A model generated the notes under the pieces. That model was not told the DNA's origin. It made no database searches and worked only from the letters and a program-made list of their open reading frames with translations. Source: Tubiluchus corallicola (Eukaryota > Priapulida > Priapulimorpha > Priapulimorphida > Tubiluchidae). Taken from it: a stretch of 64,000 nt of DNA. Shown here piece by piece: positions 23,014-34,561 of this stretch. The number at the start of each line of letters is the position of its first letter. Within the stretch, counting starts at the first letter, position 1. The position numbers and the translations under genes are program-made. The stretch spans positions 106,233 through 170,232 of the forward strand of contig JAQGDQ010000415.1 of NCBI GenBank assembly GCA_030141605.1, in the 5' to 3' direction.

Positions 23014-23449
23014 GTAATAAGCCTTTTCATATTTTCAGACGTGTTGGTTACCGCCATTCACTTACTGTAACTGGGATACTTCGTGACTTTTCGTAAGCGC
23101 ATCGTGGTTTTCCGTAAGGGCGCGCTGCTTAAACTAATTCAAACTTTGCAGCTTACCTAATGTTCTCAAAGAAATATTTCAAAATTAGCTATCTATTTTT
23201 TTTGTAAAAGCTTGTTATACTTTTGATGAACATTGACAGTGCGCTACTTTTCTTCAAGACGAATGACGTCACTGGAAGAAGAATGGACATTGAAAATGGG
23301 AGCGTCCAAGCATGAAGTGATCGTGACTTTAAAGTGATTTTACTAATTAAACGAGGTACTTATTGCAGTTTTATTTGTAAACCCTTCTAACATTTCTCGT
23401 GGACATTGAAATAACTCAAACCTCCAAGAAGGCTTGACGTTTCCTTTAA
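23014..23449 (+). mobile_element. chimeric MITE C2 (G-like left end, C body)
   Basis: From about 23035 it matches family C to its right end (GGCTTGACGTTTCC plus TTAA); TGACGTCA lies at 23264-23271. The family C left end is absent. In its place is GTAATAAGCCTTTTCA, the terminal repeat of family G (compare 60745-60760). Confidence 0.75.
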
Positions 23450-23833
23450 TCAGCGCTCATTGTTTAAATACAACCCTTAATTTGTAATACTGAAGCCTAC
23501 TGTAGTTCAAACAGTTTAAATTCTAACTGTAACTCGAACTATATAACTGCAAGCCAGGCTTACAGTCTTACACATAAGACGAATTTACTCTTCTAAATGC
23601 ATCATTCTAGGACTAGGAGTCGAAAGGATAATTTAATGGCATTCTGGGATTACAATTCAGTGGCATTCGGGGATTACATTCATTGATTTCGGTTAGGGAA
23701 TTCGCTATCACATTAATGACTGTAATTGAACGCAATGCCTTCGCAGAATGGTTTAGTTGCTTAGTATGTCATAGCCAGGCGGTTAGTTGTCTGAAAATTT
23801 GAATTATGTCTATCAGAAGTTCCATGGGACGTC
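23450..23833. other. unassigned sequence
   Basis: Nothing recognised. Confidence 0.3.
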
Positions 23834-24504
23834 ATTAAAGGAAAAGAACAAGTCATGCAGTAGGTTGAGTTTATTTTACTCTTATCACTTAAACTGTTTT
23901 TGGTGTGCTAGAGGAAAGAACAAGTCATGCAGTAGGTTAAGTTTATTTTACTCTTATTACTTAAACTTGGAAAAATGTAACAAAAAAATGGCAAAGAACT
24001 GCCTATAAAGCATAAATTTAAAATAAACTACCTCTGAATAGAAATTTTCAGACGTGGTGGTTGCCGCCATTCAACTGAAAATCATGACGTAACTGGGAGA
24101 CTTCGTGACTTTTCGTAAGCGCATCGTGGATTTCCGTAAGCGTGCGCTGCTTAAACTTATTCAAACTTCTGCAACTTACCTAATGTTCACACAAAAATAT
24201 TGCAAAATTAGCTATCTAATTTTTTTAAAGACTTGTTATACTTTTAAGGAAAAATTGACAGTGCGCTACTTTTCTTCAAGGCGAACGACGTCATTGGAAG
24301 AACAATGAGCATTGAAAATGGAAGCGCCCAAACATGAAGTGATCGCGACTTTAAAGTGATTTTACTAGTTACACGAGGTGCTTATTGCAGTTTTATTACT
24401 AAATATTTAGTTAATATTTAGAAAAGTTTAATTAATCCGTCTAACATTTTTCGCGAACATTGAAATAAGCACAACCTCCTAGAAAAGCTTGAGCTTTCCT
24501 TTAA
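23834..24504 (+). mobile_element. C-family MITE C3 with duplicated left end
   Basis: Starts TTAAAGGAAAAGAACAAGTC and ends GCTTGAGCTTTCC plus TTAA. The first ~75 bp occur twice in tandem (23838 and 23912), separated by TTTTTGGTGTGCTAG. The same duplication with the same linker is present in C5, so it marks a subfamily. The TGACGTCA site has mutated to CGACGTCA. Confidence 0.85.
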
Positions 24505-24897
24505 CGACAACAATGTCCTATTGATCATTCATCCACGTTAATATTTAGTACCATAATGAATAATGGTAATCCTTAGCTCTTTGACGGACAGTTGCAAGTG
24601 TCAAACATCAAACACTTGTTGAAGCCGCATTCATAGGTAGTTTTGACCTTGTAAAAGTAACATGGCGTACGTGATCTTAAACTTGCACCTCACCTATTTT
24701 AGATATAATGAATATCGAATATTTTAAAAGACTTCTGTTAAACTAACTCATTGGTAATGTGTAGATACTGTGTCGTAGAGAACACTCACATTACCCCCTC
24801 GTTTAGACGGCTTAATTATTGATTATTATCTTGATTAGTTTATATAAGATGATTGCACTAATTAATATTATTTGCTTGTTTTCACTGGTGTTTTGTT
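24505..24897. other. unassigned sequence
   Basis: Nothing recognised. Confidence 0.3.
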
Positions 24898-25119
24898 TAT
24901 GTATCGCTCCGCTTTCCTTTGGACTACACCAGGGAGGAAGAGAGGGGGTTCTTGTTGTCTGGGCAACTCAGGATCTCCATATACCTTGCCCGTGCGCCCT
25001 GGAGACGTTCAAGGATCGGACTGCTCAGCCACAGTCGACGCTGCAGCTCCATCAATGTGATCAATAACTGACTCTCTTGGCGCACATTCCATTGTCTTCC
25101 GAGACAGAAGGATGCCAAC
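24898..25119 (+). mobile_element. SINE core fragment, second copy
   Basis: Matches 4727-4943 from GTATCG(C/T)TCC(G/A)CTTTCC to GATGCCAAC with about a dozen differences by my count, including a short gap after CTTGCCC. It is markedly GC-richer than its surroundings. Both flanks differ from the 5S-SINE: no 5S head on the left and no (GAA)n on the right. Confidence 0.8.
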
Positions 25120-25499
25120 AATGTATTTGTTTATGTAAACACGTAAAATATATATGTTAACATTACAATTAATCGTTTCTCTTTCTTGGCAGTTATTAAA
25201 CACGAGTAAGTACAGTGGTCTACATATTGTAAAATTATCTCTTTCTATCGCATCTCTTCTTATTATCTCTTTTAAACGTATCTCTTTTCACTCAAGCTTT
25301 TACGGTTTTGGTTACTAAAGAAAGGGTAATTTAGGAACCTCTGATATTCAGCGTTTCCACTCGTTTAAAGTATCAAATTTTCCTCAAATTTCTGCTGTTT
25401 TTTTACAAGTTCTTTAAACACTGTATAAGAAAAGAATCATGATGATGATGCACATAATCGTGTCCACTGGCATCATCATCTGCAGAAATAGCAACAGCA
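25120..25499. other. unassigned sequence
   Basis: Nothing recognised. Confidence 0.3.
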
Positions 25500-25517
25500 G
25501 CTACGGCTGGAACATCG

Positions 25518-25573
<56 letters not shown>

Positions 25574-25715
25574 TGTAGCAGCTACTGCTCGAACATTGTC
25601 ATCATCATCATCATCATCATCATCTGTAGCAGCTACTGCTCGAACATTGTCATCATCATCATCATCATCATCATCATGTGTAGCAGCTACTGCTCGAACA
25701 TCGTCATCATCATCA
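25500..25715. repeat. nested minisatellite with (CAT)n in each unit
   Basis: GTAGCAGCTACTGCTCGAAC is repeated three times (starting at about 25576, 25627 and 25679), with a diverged fourth copy at about 25493, each followed by a CAT run of different length. So a longer unit carrying a variable microsatellite was itself duplicated. Poly-Asp and poly-Ile/Ser frames are artefacts. Confidence 0.85.
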
Positions 25716-26175
25716 ATGCACTGCAATTGTTTACTCTGTTTGTTTGTACGACTTTTTTCATCTCAGTGTTCCTACGTATGTAAATCGCATAGCTAACTCG
25801 CTAAAAAAATCTTGCAAGATTTGTGCGCTTGCATTAAGATTTTATTTGCAATGCAAACAATGTTTCCTAATTGAAAGCGATAAATTACCCCGTCTGCCGG
25901 CAAGCTTTGAAAAATTGTGCGAGCAAAGAAAAAAGATTAAAAGCACACGCTTACACAGTCACGTCATGTCATTGGTTTCTTCAATTTGCTAAGTGATCGA
26001 TGAGTTAAAAGGAGCGTTATGAAGCCATTTAAGGCAAAGTGAGATAAACTTGATGTGCAATGATGCCGGCAACGGAAACGGCAAAGTACTTGTTTATTTA
26101 CTGAGCAGTACAGTTTTAGGAATCTACTAGATAGCGTAACGTTTGGATTCACCGAGGCAATGTCAAATTAAAGTG
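25716..26175. other. unassigned sequence
   Basis: Nothing recognised. Confidence 0.3.
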
Positions 26176-26262
26176 TCTGAAAATTTTTGCACCTTAACTG
26201 AGTTTCGAACCCAAGACTTTCTACTTTCCGGAAAGCTTACATTAACCATTATATGACAGAGC
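26176..26262 (-). mobile_element. tRNA-like SINE unit, copy 1
   Basis: On the minus strand: an A-box-like TAATGGTTAATGTAAGC, then GAAAGTCTTGGGTTCGAAAC with a polymerase III B-box (GGTTCGAAAC), then GGTGCAAAAATTTTCAGA. The same 3' segment follows copy 2, 196 bp away. The anticodon arm cannot be folded convincingly, so I call it tRNA-derived and not a tRNA gene. Confidence 0.55.
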
Positions 26263-26371
26263 AAACCGAGTTTTTACCTTCAGAAGTTTCAACTATCCGC
26301 CGCTAGAGGTCAAACATCCAGGAATCACAGTCCCCACTGTGTATCAAGATAAACAATACTAATTAAAAAAT

Positions 26372-26456
26372 CTGAAAAATTTTGCACCTCTATTGGGTAT
26401 CGAACCCAAGACTTTCTACCTTCCAGACTGTCATGCTATTCGTTACACCACAGAGG
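26372..26456 (-). mobile_element. tRNA-like SINE unit, copy 2
   Basis: On the minus strand it opens CCTCTGTGGTGTAACGA, has the T-arm TTGGG TTCGATA CCCAA with a perfect 5-bp stem, and closes with ATAGAGG, which pairs with the opening CCTCTGT over seven positions including one G-T. The anticodon arm is not well formed. This could be a decayed tRNA gene or a tRNA-derived SINE; the shared 3' flank with copy 1 favours a SINE. Confidence 0.55.
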
Positions 26457-26799
26457 AACGTGATTTAGATATCAGGTAGCACAAAAAATGTGCCGAAGTT
26501 TGATCACGGTGACGGAAACTCTTGAAAATGACCACACTGATGTTACATATATAAGCACCAAAATTTTTCTCTTCCAAGATTATTCCAAAAGATATGAAAT
26601 TTATAATCAAAAAGTCAAAAATAATAATTGATAAATAAATAAATTAATTGCAATTAATTAGATTTTGAAACTAAACTTGAAAAACAGGAAATATAAACTG
26701 ATTCACACGCCTTCACGTCAGCATAATTTTGCCGTAGTGCTGTTACCGTGTTTTTCAGCCTCTCTCAGCTTCTCCGGCAAGATGATAATTTATCAGTTA
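26457..26799. other. unassigned sequence
   Basis: Nothing recognised. Confidence 0.3.
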
Positions 26800-27325
26800 T
26801 TTCAAGGAAAACTGGATGATTTTTCATTTCCGATAAAACGTAAACATTTTAACACTAATGATACTGTAAAAGCGTTTTTGACAATTAAATAATAGATTAA
26901 AATCTTCATTAGCTGCAAGCGAGCCCAACTATTGATGACATCACAAACTAACAATATTTTCAACAGCAAAAATATTCCATGAGCGCGTTGCACGTGTTGG
27001 CAAAAGTGAAAATTGAAGTACAGCGCTACTGTAAGATATTCACTGTGTTGTACTAAAACTAGGCAAGTTTTACGATAAAATTTAAAATTTGCAACTGTGT
27101 TCACGCACGAGCTGTCGAACGTGTGCAGTACATCACAAACAAACACCTCGGAATAGAGAGGTAGAGCACTTGTTTTTTCTGCAATGCGTTTCCGAAATGC
27201 GAGCGCTAGTGCCCAAATGCATGTAACAGCAAAGAACTGGTGGCGCGAACGTGAAATTGTGTTTGTGCGGTAATAATTCTTTCACGTAAGTCATTTTTTG
27301 AAAATGGGTATGGTTTTGCTTTAAT
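26800..27325 (-). mobile_element. D-family TTAA MITE, copy D2
   Basis: A reverse copy, from CAAGGAAAACTGGATGA to GGTATGGTTTTGC plus TTAA, with TTGATGACATCACAAACTAA, TGAAGTACAGCGCTACTGTA and TAATAATTCTTTCACGTAAG. The 114-codon minus-strand frame at 26802-27146 lies wholly within it and is not a gene. Confidence 0.85.
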
Positions 27326-27545
27326 GATTACATAGTTAACGAACACAAATAAACATGTCACTGACTTACCTCCGTAATTCGGCCGCAGCCTTTTATCATA
27401 GCCATTTAGGAGACTTTCTAAGATGTCCGTTACATTAACGCTCCCACTGCAAAGAAAGAAGCAAAATTTCATTCACTTGACGCTGTTTTATTCTGCATTA
27501 ACTAACAACGAATTCTTTTACTCTTTTGAGGAAAACATATATCCC

Positions 27546-27563
27546 CTGCTGCTGCAGTTGTTG

Positions 27564-27622
<59 letters not shown>

Positions 27623-27844
27623 ACTACTGGTTCTGCTGCTGCTGCAACTACTACTGCTGCTGCTACTCCTGCTACTGCTGCTGCTACTGCTGCTGCTGCT
27701 GCTGCTGCTACTACTGCTACTGCTACTACTACTGCTGCTACTGCTGCTGCTACTGCCGCTACTGCTGCTGCTACTACTACTACTGCTGCTACTACTACTG
27801 CTACTGCTACTACTACTGCTGCTACTACCACTGCTACTACTGCT

Positions 27845-27875
<31 letters not shown>

Positions 27876-27955
27876 CTACTACTGCTGCTACTGCTACTGC
27901 TACTGCTACTGCTACTGCTACTGCTACTGCTGCTACTGCTGCTGCACTGCTGTTA
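27546..27955. repeat. CTG/CTA triplet array (about 410 bp)
   Basis: An uninterrupted CTG/CTA mixture with blocks of each type. Poly-Leu, poly-Cys/Tyr and poly-Ala/Val frames of 109-185 codons are repeat translations. Confidence 0.95.
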
Positions 27956-28009
27956 TAATAAACACTGCTCTGCTTCGTGATACCAGCTGTATGTTATACA
28001 AGGTCTTAG

Positions 28010-28248
28010 ACTTGCAATTTTACGCCTCGTTTACTGCTGGAAAGCGTTAACCAGACCTGCGAAGCCCTAGAAACTCCAGAAGTCGTGTTGATGCGGCTGC
28101 TGCAATTCACGAGAGATTCGCTCGATTTCACAACTACGCAGACAGTGCTCAAAAGCGTGCGTGAAGAACTTGAGAAAAGGACGAGTCAAGTAGCAACAAT
28201 GACTCCTTATCTGCATACAGGGCTGAAAAGAGCCGTTCTTATTGCCTG
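28010..28248 (+). other. open stretch, possible exon
   Basis: The plus frame is open from a stop near 28005 to a stop at about 28246 and includes ETPEVVLMRLLQFTRDSLDF followed by an E/K-rich segment and TPYLHTGLKRAVLIA. Base composition is more balanced than in the flanks. A second frame is also open for part of it. There is no good upstream polypyrimidine acceptor, and I recognise no domain. Confidence 0.2.
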
Positions 28249-28663
28249 ACGGGCGAGTGAACCGAGTGTGGAAGGAAGATAAATCATTGCGAAGATGAAT
28301 TGTGAGTTTGACGAAGCGGAAGTAATAAAAACGGAAAAGCTTTAGTCTTCCTTAGCGGATTTTGAAAGTCTTTCAGAGTCGCTGTATTCCACCGTGAATC
28401 ACGCTAAATCTCATTAAAACTTCAGTATCATTTTGAAAAAATTTAGCGAAAAGAAACGAAATATTTCTATCGTACATCCATAATTTATGTGATAACCTTA
28501 TTTTTGTCTTCTGTCTCCCCCATCGACCTCCTATTCTTCATGTAAAAATATAGGATAAATAATTTATTTAGTTTTATTTTATTTCTAATTTATTTTATTT
28601 ATTTTTTATTTTATTTTGCCGCAAAATAAACTGGGGTGGTTCTGGTGAACAATTTCATACCTG
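28249..28663. other. unassigned, AT-rich run at the end
   Basis: No gene seen. 28540-28620 is a T/A-rich run of TTTTA/TTTA units. Confidence 0.35.
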
Positions 28664-28710
28664 TATCATCATCGTCGTCGTCGTCGTCGTGGTCCTCCTC
28701 CTCGTCGTCG

Positions 28711-28743
<33 letters not shown>
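28664..28743. repeat. ATC/GTC triplet array
   Basis: TCGTCG blocks passing into an ATCATC block; about 80 bp. Confidence 0.9.
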
Positions 28744-28744
<1 letters not shown>

Positions 28745-29654
28745 TATACAATAATCTCTTTAAACAGTGTAAACCTCATTTAACACAGTGCTCATTTACA
28801 ACAGGGTCCAGTGTCAAGTGCAGTGCACAACAGCAATATTAGTTCAAATACTCGTACAACAAATTATTTAGATTTTGTTGCAAAACTTGCCAGCTTGAAT
28901 ATCATACATGAATTTACAGTTTAACACACATAGCTTAAATCCTTGAATTGTTTTGCTTAACATAACTTCAAGTTTAAAAGAAGAATTCATCTTGAAAGTG
29001 TATTTTGACTTGACTTTTACACAATTTGACAATAACGTTTACGAACAGGTAGTTAATTCAAAATTACTGTCCCTGTGTTAGCCAAGCAAGACTGACCAAC
29101 GTTAGTTCGAAGCAAGTTTGTAGACGCCTCTGTGTTTTGATCTGGTGTTATAGTTATGATCTATATGGGCAAAATATCAGCATGAGTATGATGTTTATTG
29201 AAAATAATTTTATGCATTAGTATGGAAAAGTGAATTTTACGTCTAATAGTTAAAGGCAAATTATTTAAGGATTTTAGCATATCAATGTCACGAACTTTAG
29301 AGTTATGTTCGATTACAATAGCTTCATTCTGACATTAGAAACCTAAAATATGAGTTCTTGGTGTCTTTTACTTGAGACACGTCTCATGCACGTTGTCTAC
29401 AGTGCAAAACAGGCAACACTGACTCATTTTTATCGGGAATCACGAGTAGGCTTACTTATTTGAATATGCTTGAGAGCTTGATTAAAAATTCAACACTTGG
29501 TTGGTCGTAGGCGGCCATCTTAAACATCTTTACTCTTTAGAGTACTGCTAGATACAGAACTTTTGAGCATTTTTGCTTGGCTGCAAAATCTGACAATGAG
29601 ATTAGGGCACGTGGTATTGTTATGCTATGGACTTCGCATAAGCATCATAACAAG
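28744..29654. other. unassigned AT-rich sequence
   Basis: Nothing recognised. Confidence 0.35.
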
Positions 29655-31796
29655 ACATCAAGTTCGACTTCTACAACTCTCAAGAGGTCAACTTCCAGAT
29701 GTCTACAGCTCTCAAGGGATCAAATTCGACATCTACAACTCTCGAGAGGTCAGATTCGACTTCTACAGCGCTCAAGAGGTCAACTTCTAGATTTCTACAG
29801 CTCTCAAAAGGTTATGTTCGACTCCTACAGTTCTCAAGAGGTCAAACTCGACTTCTACAGCTCTCTAGAGGTCAAATTCGACATGCACAACTCTCAATAG
29901 GTCAACTTCTAGATGTGTACTGCTCTCAAGAGGTCAAATTCGACCTCTGCAACTCTCAGAGGTCAACTTTTAGATTTCTACAGCTCTTAAAAGGTCAAGT
30001 TCGACCTCTGTCAACTCTCAAGAGGTCAGATTCGACCTCTATAGCTCTCAGGAGGTCACGTTCGACTCCTACAGTTCTCAAGAGGTCAAACTCGACTTCT
30101 ACAGCTCTCAAGAGGTCACGTTCGACTTCTACAGTTCTCAAAAGGTCAAACGCGACTTCTACAGCTCGCAAGAGGCCAAGTTCAACTTCTACGGTCCTCA
30201 AGAGGTTACGCTCGACTCCTACAGCTCTCAAGACGTCTAGTTCGACTCCTACAGTTCTCAAGAGGTCAAATTCGACTTCTACAGCTCTCAAGAGGTCAAA
30301 TTCGACTTCTACAGTTCTCAAGAGGCCAAATTCTCCTCCTACAGCTTTCAAAGGATCAAGTTTGACTTCTGCAGCACTCAAGATGTCAAATTCAAGTTCT
30401 ACAGCTCTTAAAAGGTCAAGTTCGACCTCTGTCAACTCTCAAGAGGTCAGATTCGACCTCTATAGCTCTCAGGAGGTCACGTTCGACTCCTACAGTTCTC
30501 AAGAGGTCAAATTCGACTTCTACAGTTCTCAAGAGGCCAAATTCTCCTCCTACAGCTTTCAAAGGATCAAGTTTGACTTCTGCAGCACTCAAGATGTCAA
30601 ATTCAAGTTCTACAGTTCTCAAGAGGTCAAGTTCGACTCCTACAGTTCTCAAGACGTCAAATTCGACATGCACAACTCTCAATAGGTCAACTTCTAGATG
30701 TGTACTGCTCTCAAGAGGTCAAATTCGACCTCTGCAACTCTCAGAGGTCAACTTTTAGATTTCTACAGCTCTTAAAAGGTCATGTTCGACCTCTGTCAAC
30801 TCTCAAGAGGTCAGATTCGACCTCTATAGCTCTCACGAGGTCATGTTCGACTCCTACAGTTCTCAAGAGGTCAAATTCGACATGCACAACTCTCAAGAGG
30901 TCAACTTCTAGATGTCTACTGCTCGCAAGAGGTCAAATTCGACCTCTACAACTCTCAGAGGTCAACTTTTAGATTTCTACAGCTCTTAAAAGGTCAAGTT
31001 CGACTTCTGCAGCTCTCAAGAGGTCAAGTTCGACACCTACAGTTCTCAAGAGGTCAAACTCGACATGTACAACTCTCAAGAGGTCAACTTCTAGATGTCT
31101 ACTGCTCTCAAGAGGTCAAATTCGACCTCTACAACTCTCAAGAGGTCAGATTCGACCTCTACAGCGCTCAAGCGGTCACGTTCGACTCCTACAGCTTTTA
31201 AGAAACCAAATTCTCCTTCTACAGCTTTCAAAGGATCAAGTTCGACTTCTGCAGGACTCATAATGTCAAATTAAAGTTCTACGACTTCTACAGCTCTCAA
31301 GAGGTCACGTTCGACTTCTACAGTTCTCAAGAGGTCAAACTCGACTTCTACAGCTCTCAAGAGGTCACGTTCGACTTCTACAGCTCTCAAGAGGCCAAGT
31401 TCAACTTCTACAGTCCTCAAGAGGTTACGCTCGACTCCTACAGTTCCCAAGAGGTCAAACTCGACTTCTGCAGCTCTCAAGACGTCTAGTTCGACTCCTA
31501 CAGTTCTCAAGAGGTCAAATTCGTTCTCAAGAGGTCAAATTCGACTTCTACAGCTCTCAAGAGGTCAAATTCGACTTCTACAGTTCTCAAGAGGCCAAAT
31601 TCTCCTCCTACAGCTTTCAAAGGATCAAGTTTGACTTCTGCAGCACTCAAGGTGTCAAATTCTAGTTCTACAGTTCTCAAGGGTCAAGTTCGACTCCTAC
31701 AGTCCTCAAGACGTCAAGTTCGACTCCTACAGTTCCCAAGAGGTCAAACTCGACTTCTACAGCTCTCAAGAGGTCAAGTTCGACTTCTACAGCTTT
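29655..31796. repeat. 30-bp minisatellite, about 70 units (2.1 kb)
   Basis: Diverged 30-bp units: CTCTCAAGAGGTCAAGTTCG plus ACTTCTACAG. Longer blocks are repeated, for instance the block starting GTCAACTTCTAGATG at about 29898, 30688, 30900 and 31086, and a block from TCAAGTTCGACCTCTGTCAA at about 29995 and 30415. Because the unit is 10 codons and poor in stops, a 328-codon plus frame (SNSTSTALKR-like repeat) and several minus frames (VEVEFDLLRA-like repeat) stay open. No start context, splice signals or unique flanking domain supports a protein. Confidence 0.95.
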
Positions 31797-32744
31797 TTCT
31801 ATGCTGTTTCGTATAATAATCCACTGCCACATGACAAAGGTATAATGCATAATAGATGTAAATACGTTTAAAAACTTATTAGCCCTTCATCGATCTACTG
31901 ACTTCTGTACTTAGGTTAATTGCAAGCTGGAGCTACTAGACGTCCATCATTGAGTAGTAAATACATTAGTACTCAAACAAAATTAATTATTTACCTGTTT
32001 AGTGATTTATGATTCATGGTGCTCAAGCAGATCAGGTCTTCCTCACGCCAGACGTTTAGCAGCTTCTCTATACAACTCATCTAATATCATAAATTATTTA
32101 TAATCTAAATCTCAAAATTATCAATTAATGATGGAAAGAACTTTTTATTATTTAAAACGACACCCATTCGAAAAGAAAGAAACGTGAATACGTCTGGAAT
32201 TAATACAAATGAGTTCCATTTGGCATATTTACTGTTCTTCATCTATGCTGTTTCATAGATCTAGCGAAAAATATCTTGGTCGTGCTTATTGCAAGTTTAA
32301 GTCAGAATCTGCTATTTACATTTTATAACACATACCACAATCCTGGTACAGATTATGCAAAACAAGGCATCATTGATAAATCCTTAGAGCTGATGTCAAC
32401 ATAGCACAATCTACTATCTTTCTTCCTACCATTTCCATTAACACATCCTTCTACCTTTCCTGTGTGATCAAACCTTTCTCCCAGTTCTGTTTTTTCACTC
32501 ATCCATTCTTTTTTTTTCGGGTTCACATGACAGTGGGCTTATACAAGCCTTTGCTTCTCTAGCCCCACTGCGGAACAATTATTCTTTTACGATGGTGTAT
32601 GAAACATAACAATTTAATACAGTATGATGTAATAATTTTGTGTGCTTAATGTCATTATATTGTACTGAATGTGATAATAGTAATAAATAATAATATAATA
32701 AATAAATAATAAACAACAGATGTAAAAAAAATTACGAAGTGTAC
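31797..32744. other. unassigned AT-rich sequence
   Basis: Nothing recognised. The sequence is interrupted in all frames. Confidence 0.35.
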
Positions 32745-33215
32745 GAATTACCACGTTTACGAAGCTGCATAACTCACATAAATAAAAATGACGACACCAA
32801 CAACTTAATGTCCCCGTGAATATGAGAATCTGTCAACACTGTGACAGCCAACAAGTAGAAGAGGAGATCCACTTTTTGTTTTACTGCTCCTCCTAAGGTT
32901 AAGACAGTCTTTTTATTCTGATAAAACAGACATCAATAGTAATTTCATTAACTTGACTACTGCTGCTGCTGCTGCTGATGCTGCTACTACTACTACTACC
33001 ACTACTACTGCTAGCATTTAGTAATTCTTAATACCATATTCCATCCTTACCAGTCTATGAAAGACTGCATAAACAAGTAGAAGACGATATTCATTTTTTG
33101 TTTTATTGCTCCTAAGGTTAAGACAACCTTCTTATTCTGATATAACAGACATCAATAGCAATTTCATTAACTTGAACAATAACGAAAAGCTAAAATTCAC
33201 AATGGGGGAGGGGTA
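32745..33215 (+). pseudogene. LINE C-terminus fragment L2, tandemly duplicated
   Basis: Reads TTFTKLHNSHK, stops, then VNMRICQHCDSQQVEEEIHF and LFYCSS, then after a frameshift LRLRQSFYSDKTDINSNFIN. The CxxC...E.H.L..C arrangement is the LINE C-terminal finger-like motif. At 33060-33215 the second half recurs (NKQVEDDIHFLFYCS, then ITDINSNFINLNNNEKLKF). The two copies are separated by a CTG/ACT triplet array at about 32957-33014. Several stops and shifts make it dead. Confidence 0.7.
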
Positions 33216-33925
33216 ACGACTGAGATATAAGCAAAATAGTCTCCCATTACATTTTTAAGTTTTTAAAAAAGGAATAAATAGTACTGACATGTATATATTA
33301 ATAAAATTAATTTTTTCATGATACGCTAACTGTATCTGTGATAAAATTTTATATATAAAGCAGGTGCTGAGCTGGAAAACGCACCTACCCGCTGGCCCAC
33401 TGAACCGACGAGGCCATTCCATAGCGACGGTTTTATACCTGGTATTCAACGCCACAATGCAATGGCTTCGTATGGACGAGACCATCACAATGTAGAGGGG
33501 TGTGGAAATAAATGGCAGTCCGCCCCCGTAACAATATAGTGGAATGTAGCAAGTGATTATATGAGCATTAAAATAGACTAGGCGTTTTCACTTGTATGAC
33601 TGAAATTACATAATGAATATCAAGTTACAATATCTTTCCTGCTCATCATATCTGACAAAATTAATGAGAATTCTGCACAACGAAACGCCCTAAGCTATCA
33701 TTTATCGTCCTAAGCATGAGAATTGGATATCAGTAATGGATCGCCTCATGGCATGTCTGAAGAATCCTACTGGCATCTGAAACTGGTGACAAATTGGCGA
33801 TGTCTGATATTAAACGTCAATAATGTAATTGAATCTCTCAAATGGCTTCTTAATCCCTCGGAAATTTATGCAGTCATTCAGTCTGAAAAATGTTTATTAC
33901 CAAACACGGTAGTCATTCCATCCGC
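33216..33925. other. unassigned, with a GC-rich patch
   Basis: 33360-33440 is GC-richer than its surroundings. On the minus strand it contains GGTTCAGTGGGCCAGCGGG, which faintly resembles a tRNA A-box, but no B-box follows at the usual distance. No gene is recognised. Confidence 0.3.
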
Positions 33926-34561
33926 TTAAAGCAAAACAGGACGATATACCAGCCCATTTTCAAGTACGATAAAATGTATACATTTTAACAGAAATAATAA
34001 TGCCAAAGCATTTCTGATAATTAAATAGTAGGTTGAAAGCTTAATTAACGGCGTGCAAGCCCAGCTGGTAATGACGTCACACAATTTTCAACAGCACAAA
34101 CACTCCGTGAGCATGTTACACATGTTTACGAAAGCGGAAATTGAAGTACAGTGCTATTGTAAGGTATTCAGTGTGTTGTAATAAAAGTTTAATATAGTGC
34201 TACTGTATAACATATAAAAATTCGGCAATTTTTAAGATAAAAACTGAAATTTTAAAATCACCGCTGTGATCAGGCATGAGCTTTCGGACGTGTGCTGCAC
34301 AAACTAACACGTCTGAACTGAGAGGTACAGCACCTGTTTTTCATGCAATGCATTTTCGAAATGCAGGTGCTGGTGCGGGTCTAACGGAATGGCGAAATGC
34401 ATGTAACAGCGAACCACCCGCGGAAACACGAAATAACTTTTGTGTGGTAATAATTCTTTCACGTAAGTCATTCTCTTTAAAAATAATATGTTTCCTTTCA
34501 ATACTTTAAAGAGTAAATTGTTTTGACCTGCAGTTTAAGATTGGCTCTGGTTTTCCTTTAA
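33926..34561 (-). mobile_element. D-family TTAA MITE, complete copy D3
   Basis: 636 bp between TTAA sites: TTAAAGCAAAACAGGACGA at the left, GGCTCTGGTTTTCC plus TTAA at the right. It carries an intact TGACGTCA at 34072-34079, where most other D copies have TGATGTCA. It has a small internal duplication around AATATAGTGCTACTGTA. Confidence 0.85.

Noticed and set aside
26387-26456. Functional tRNA gene
   Set aside because: The acceptor and T-arm look good, but the anticodon arm does not fold, and the 3' flank is shared with a second degenerate copy.
26802-27146. 114-codon minus-strand open frame
   Set aside because: Lies entirely within MITE D2, and the frame is not kept in other D copies.
27423-27980. 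Poly-Leu, poly-Cys and poly-Ala proteins
   Set aside because: Direct translations of a CTG/CTA array in different frames.
29699-30685. 328-codon Ser/Thr-rich open frame
   Set aside because: The frame follows a 30-bp minisatellite that is also open on the other strand. There is no start context, splice site or unique domain.
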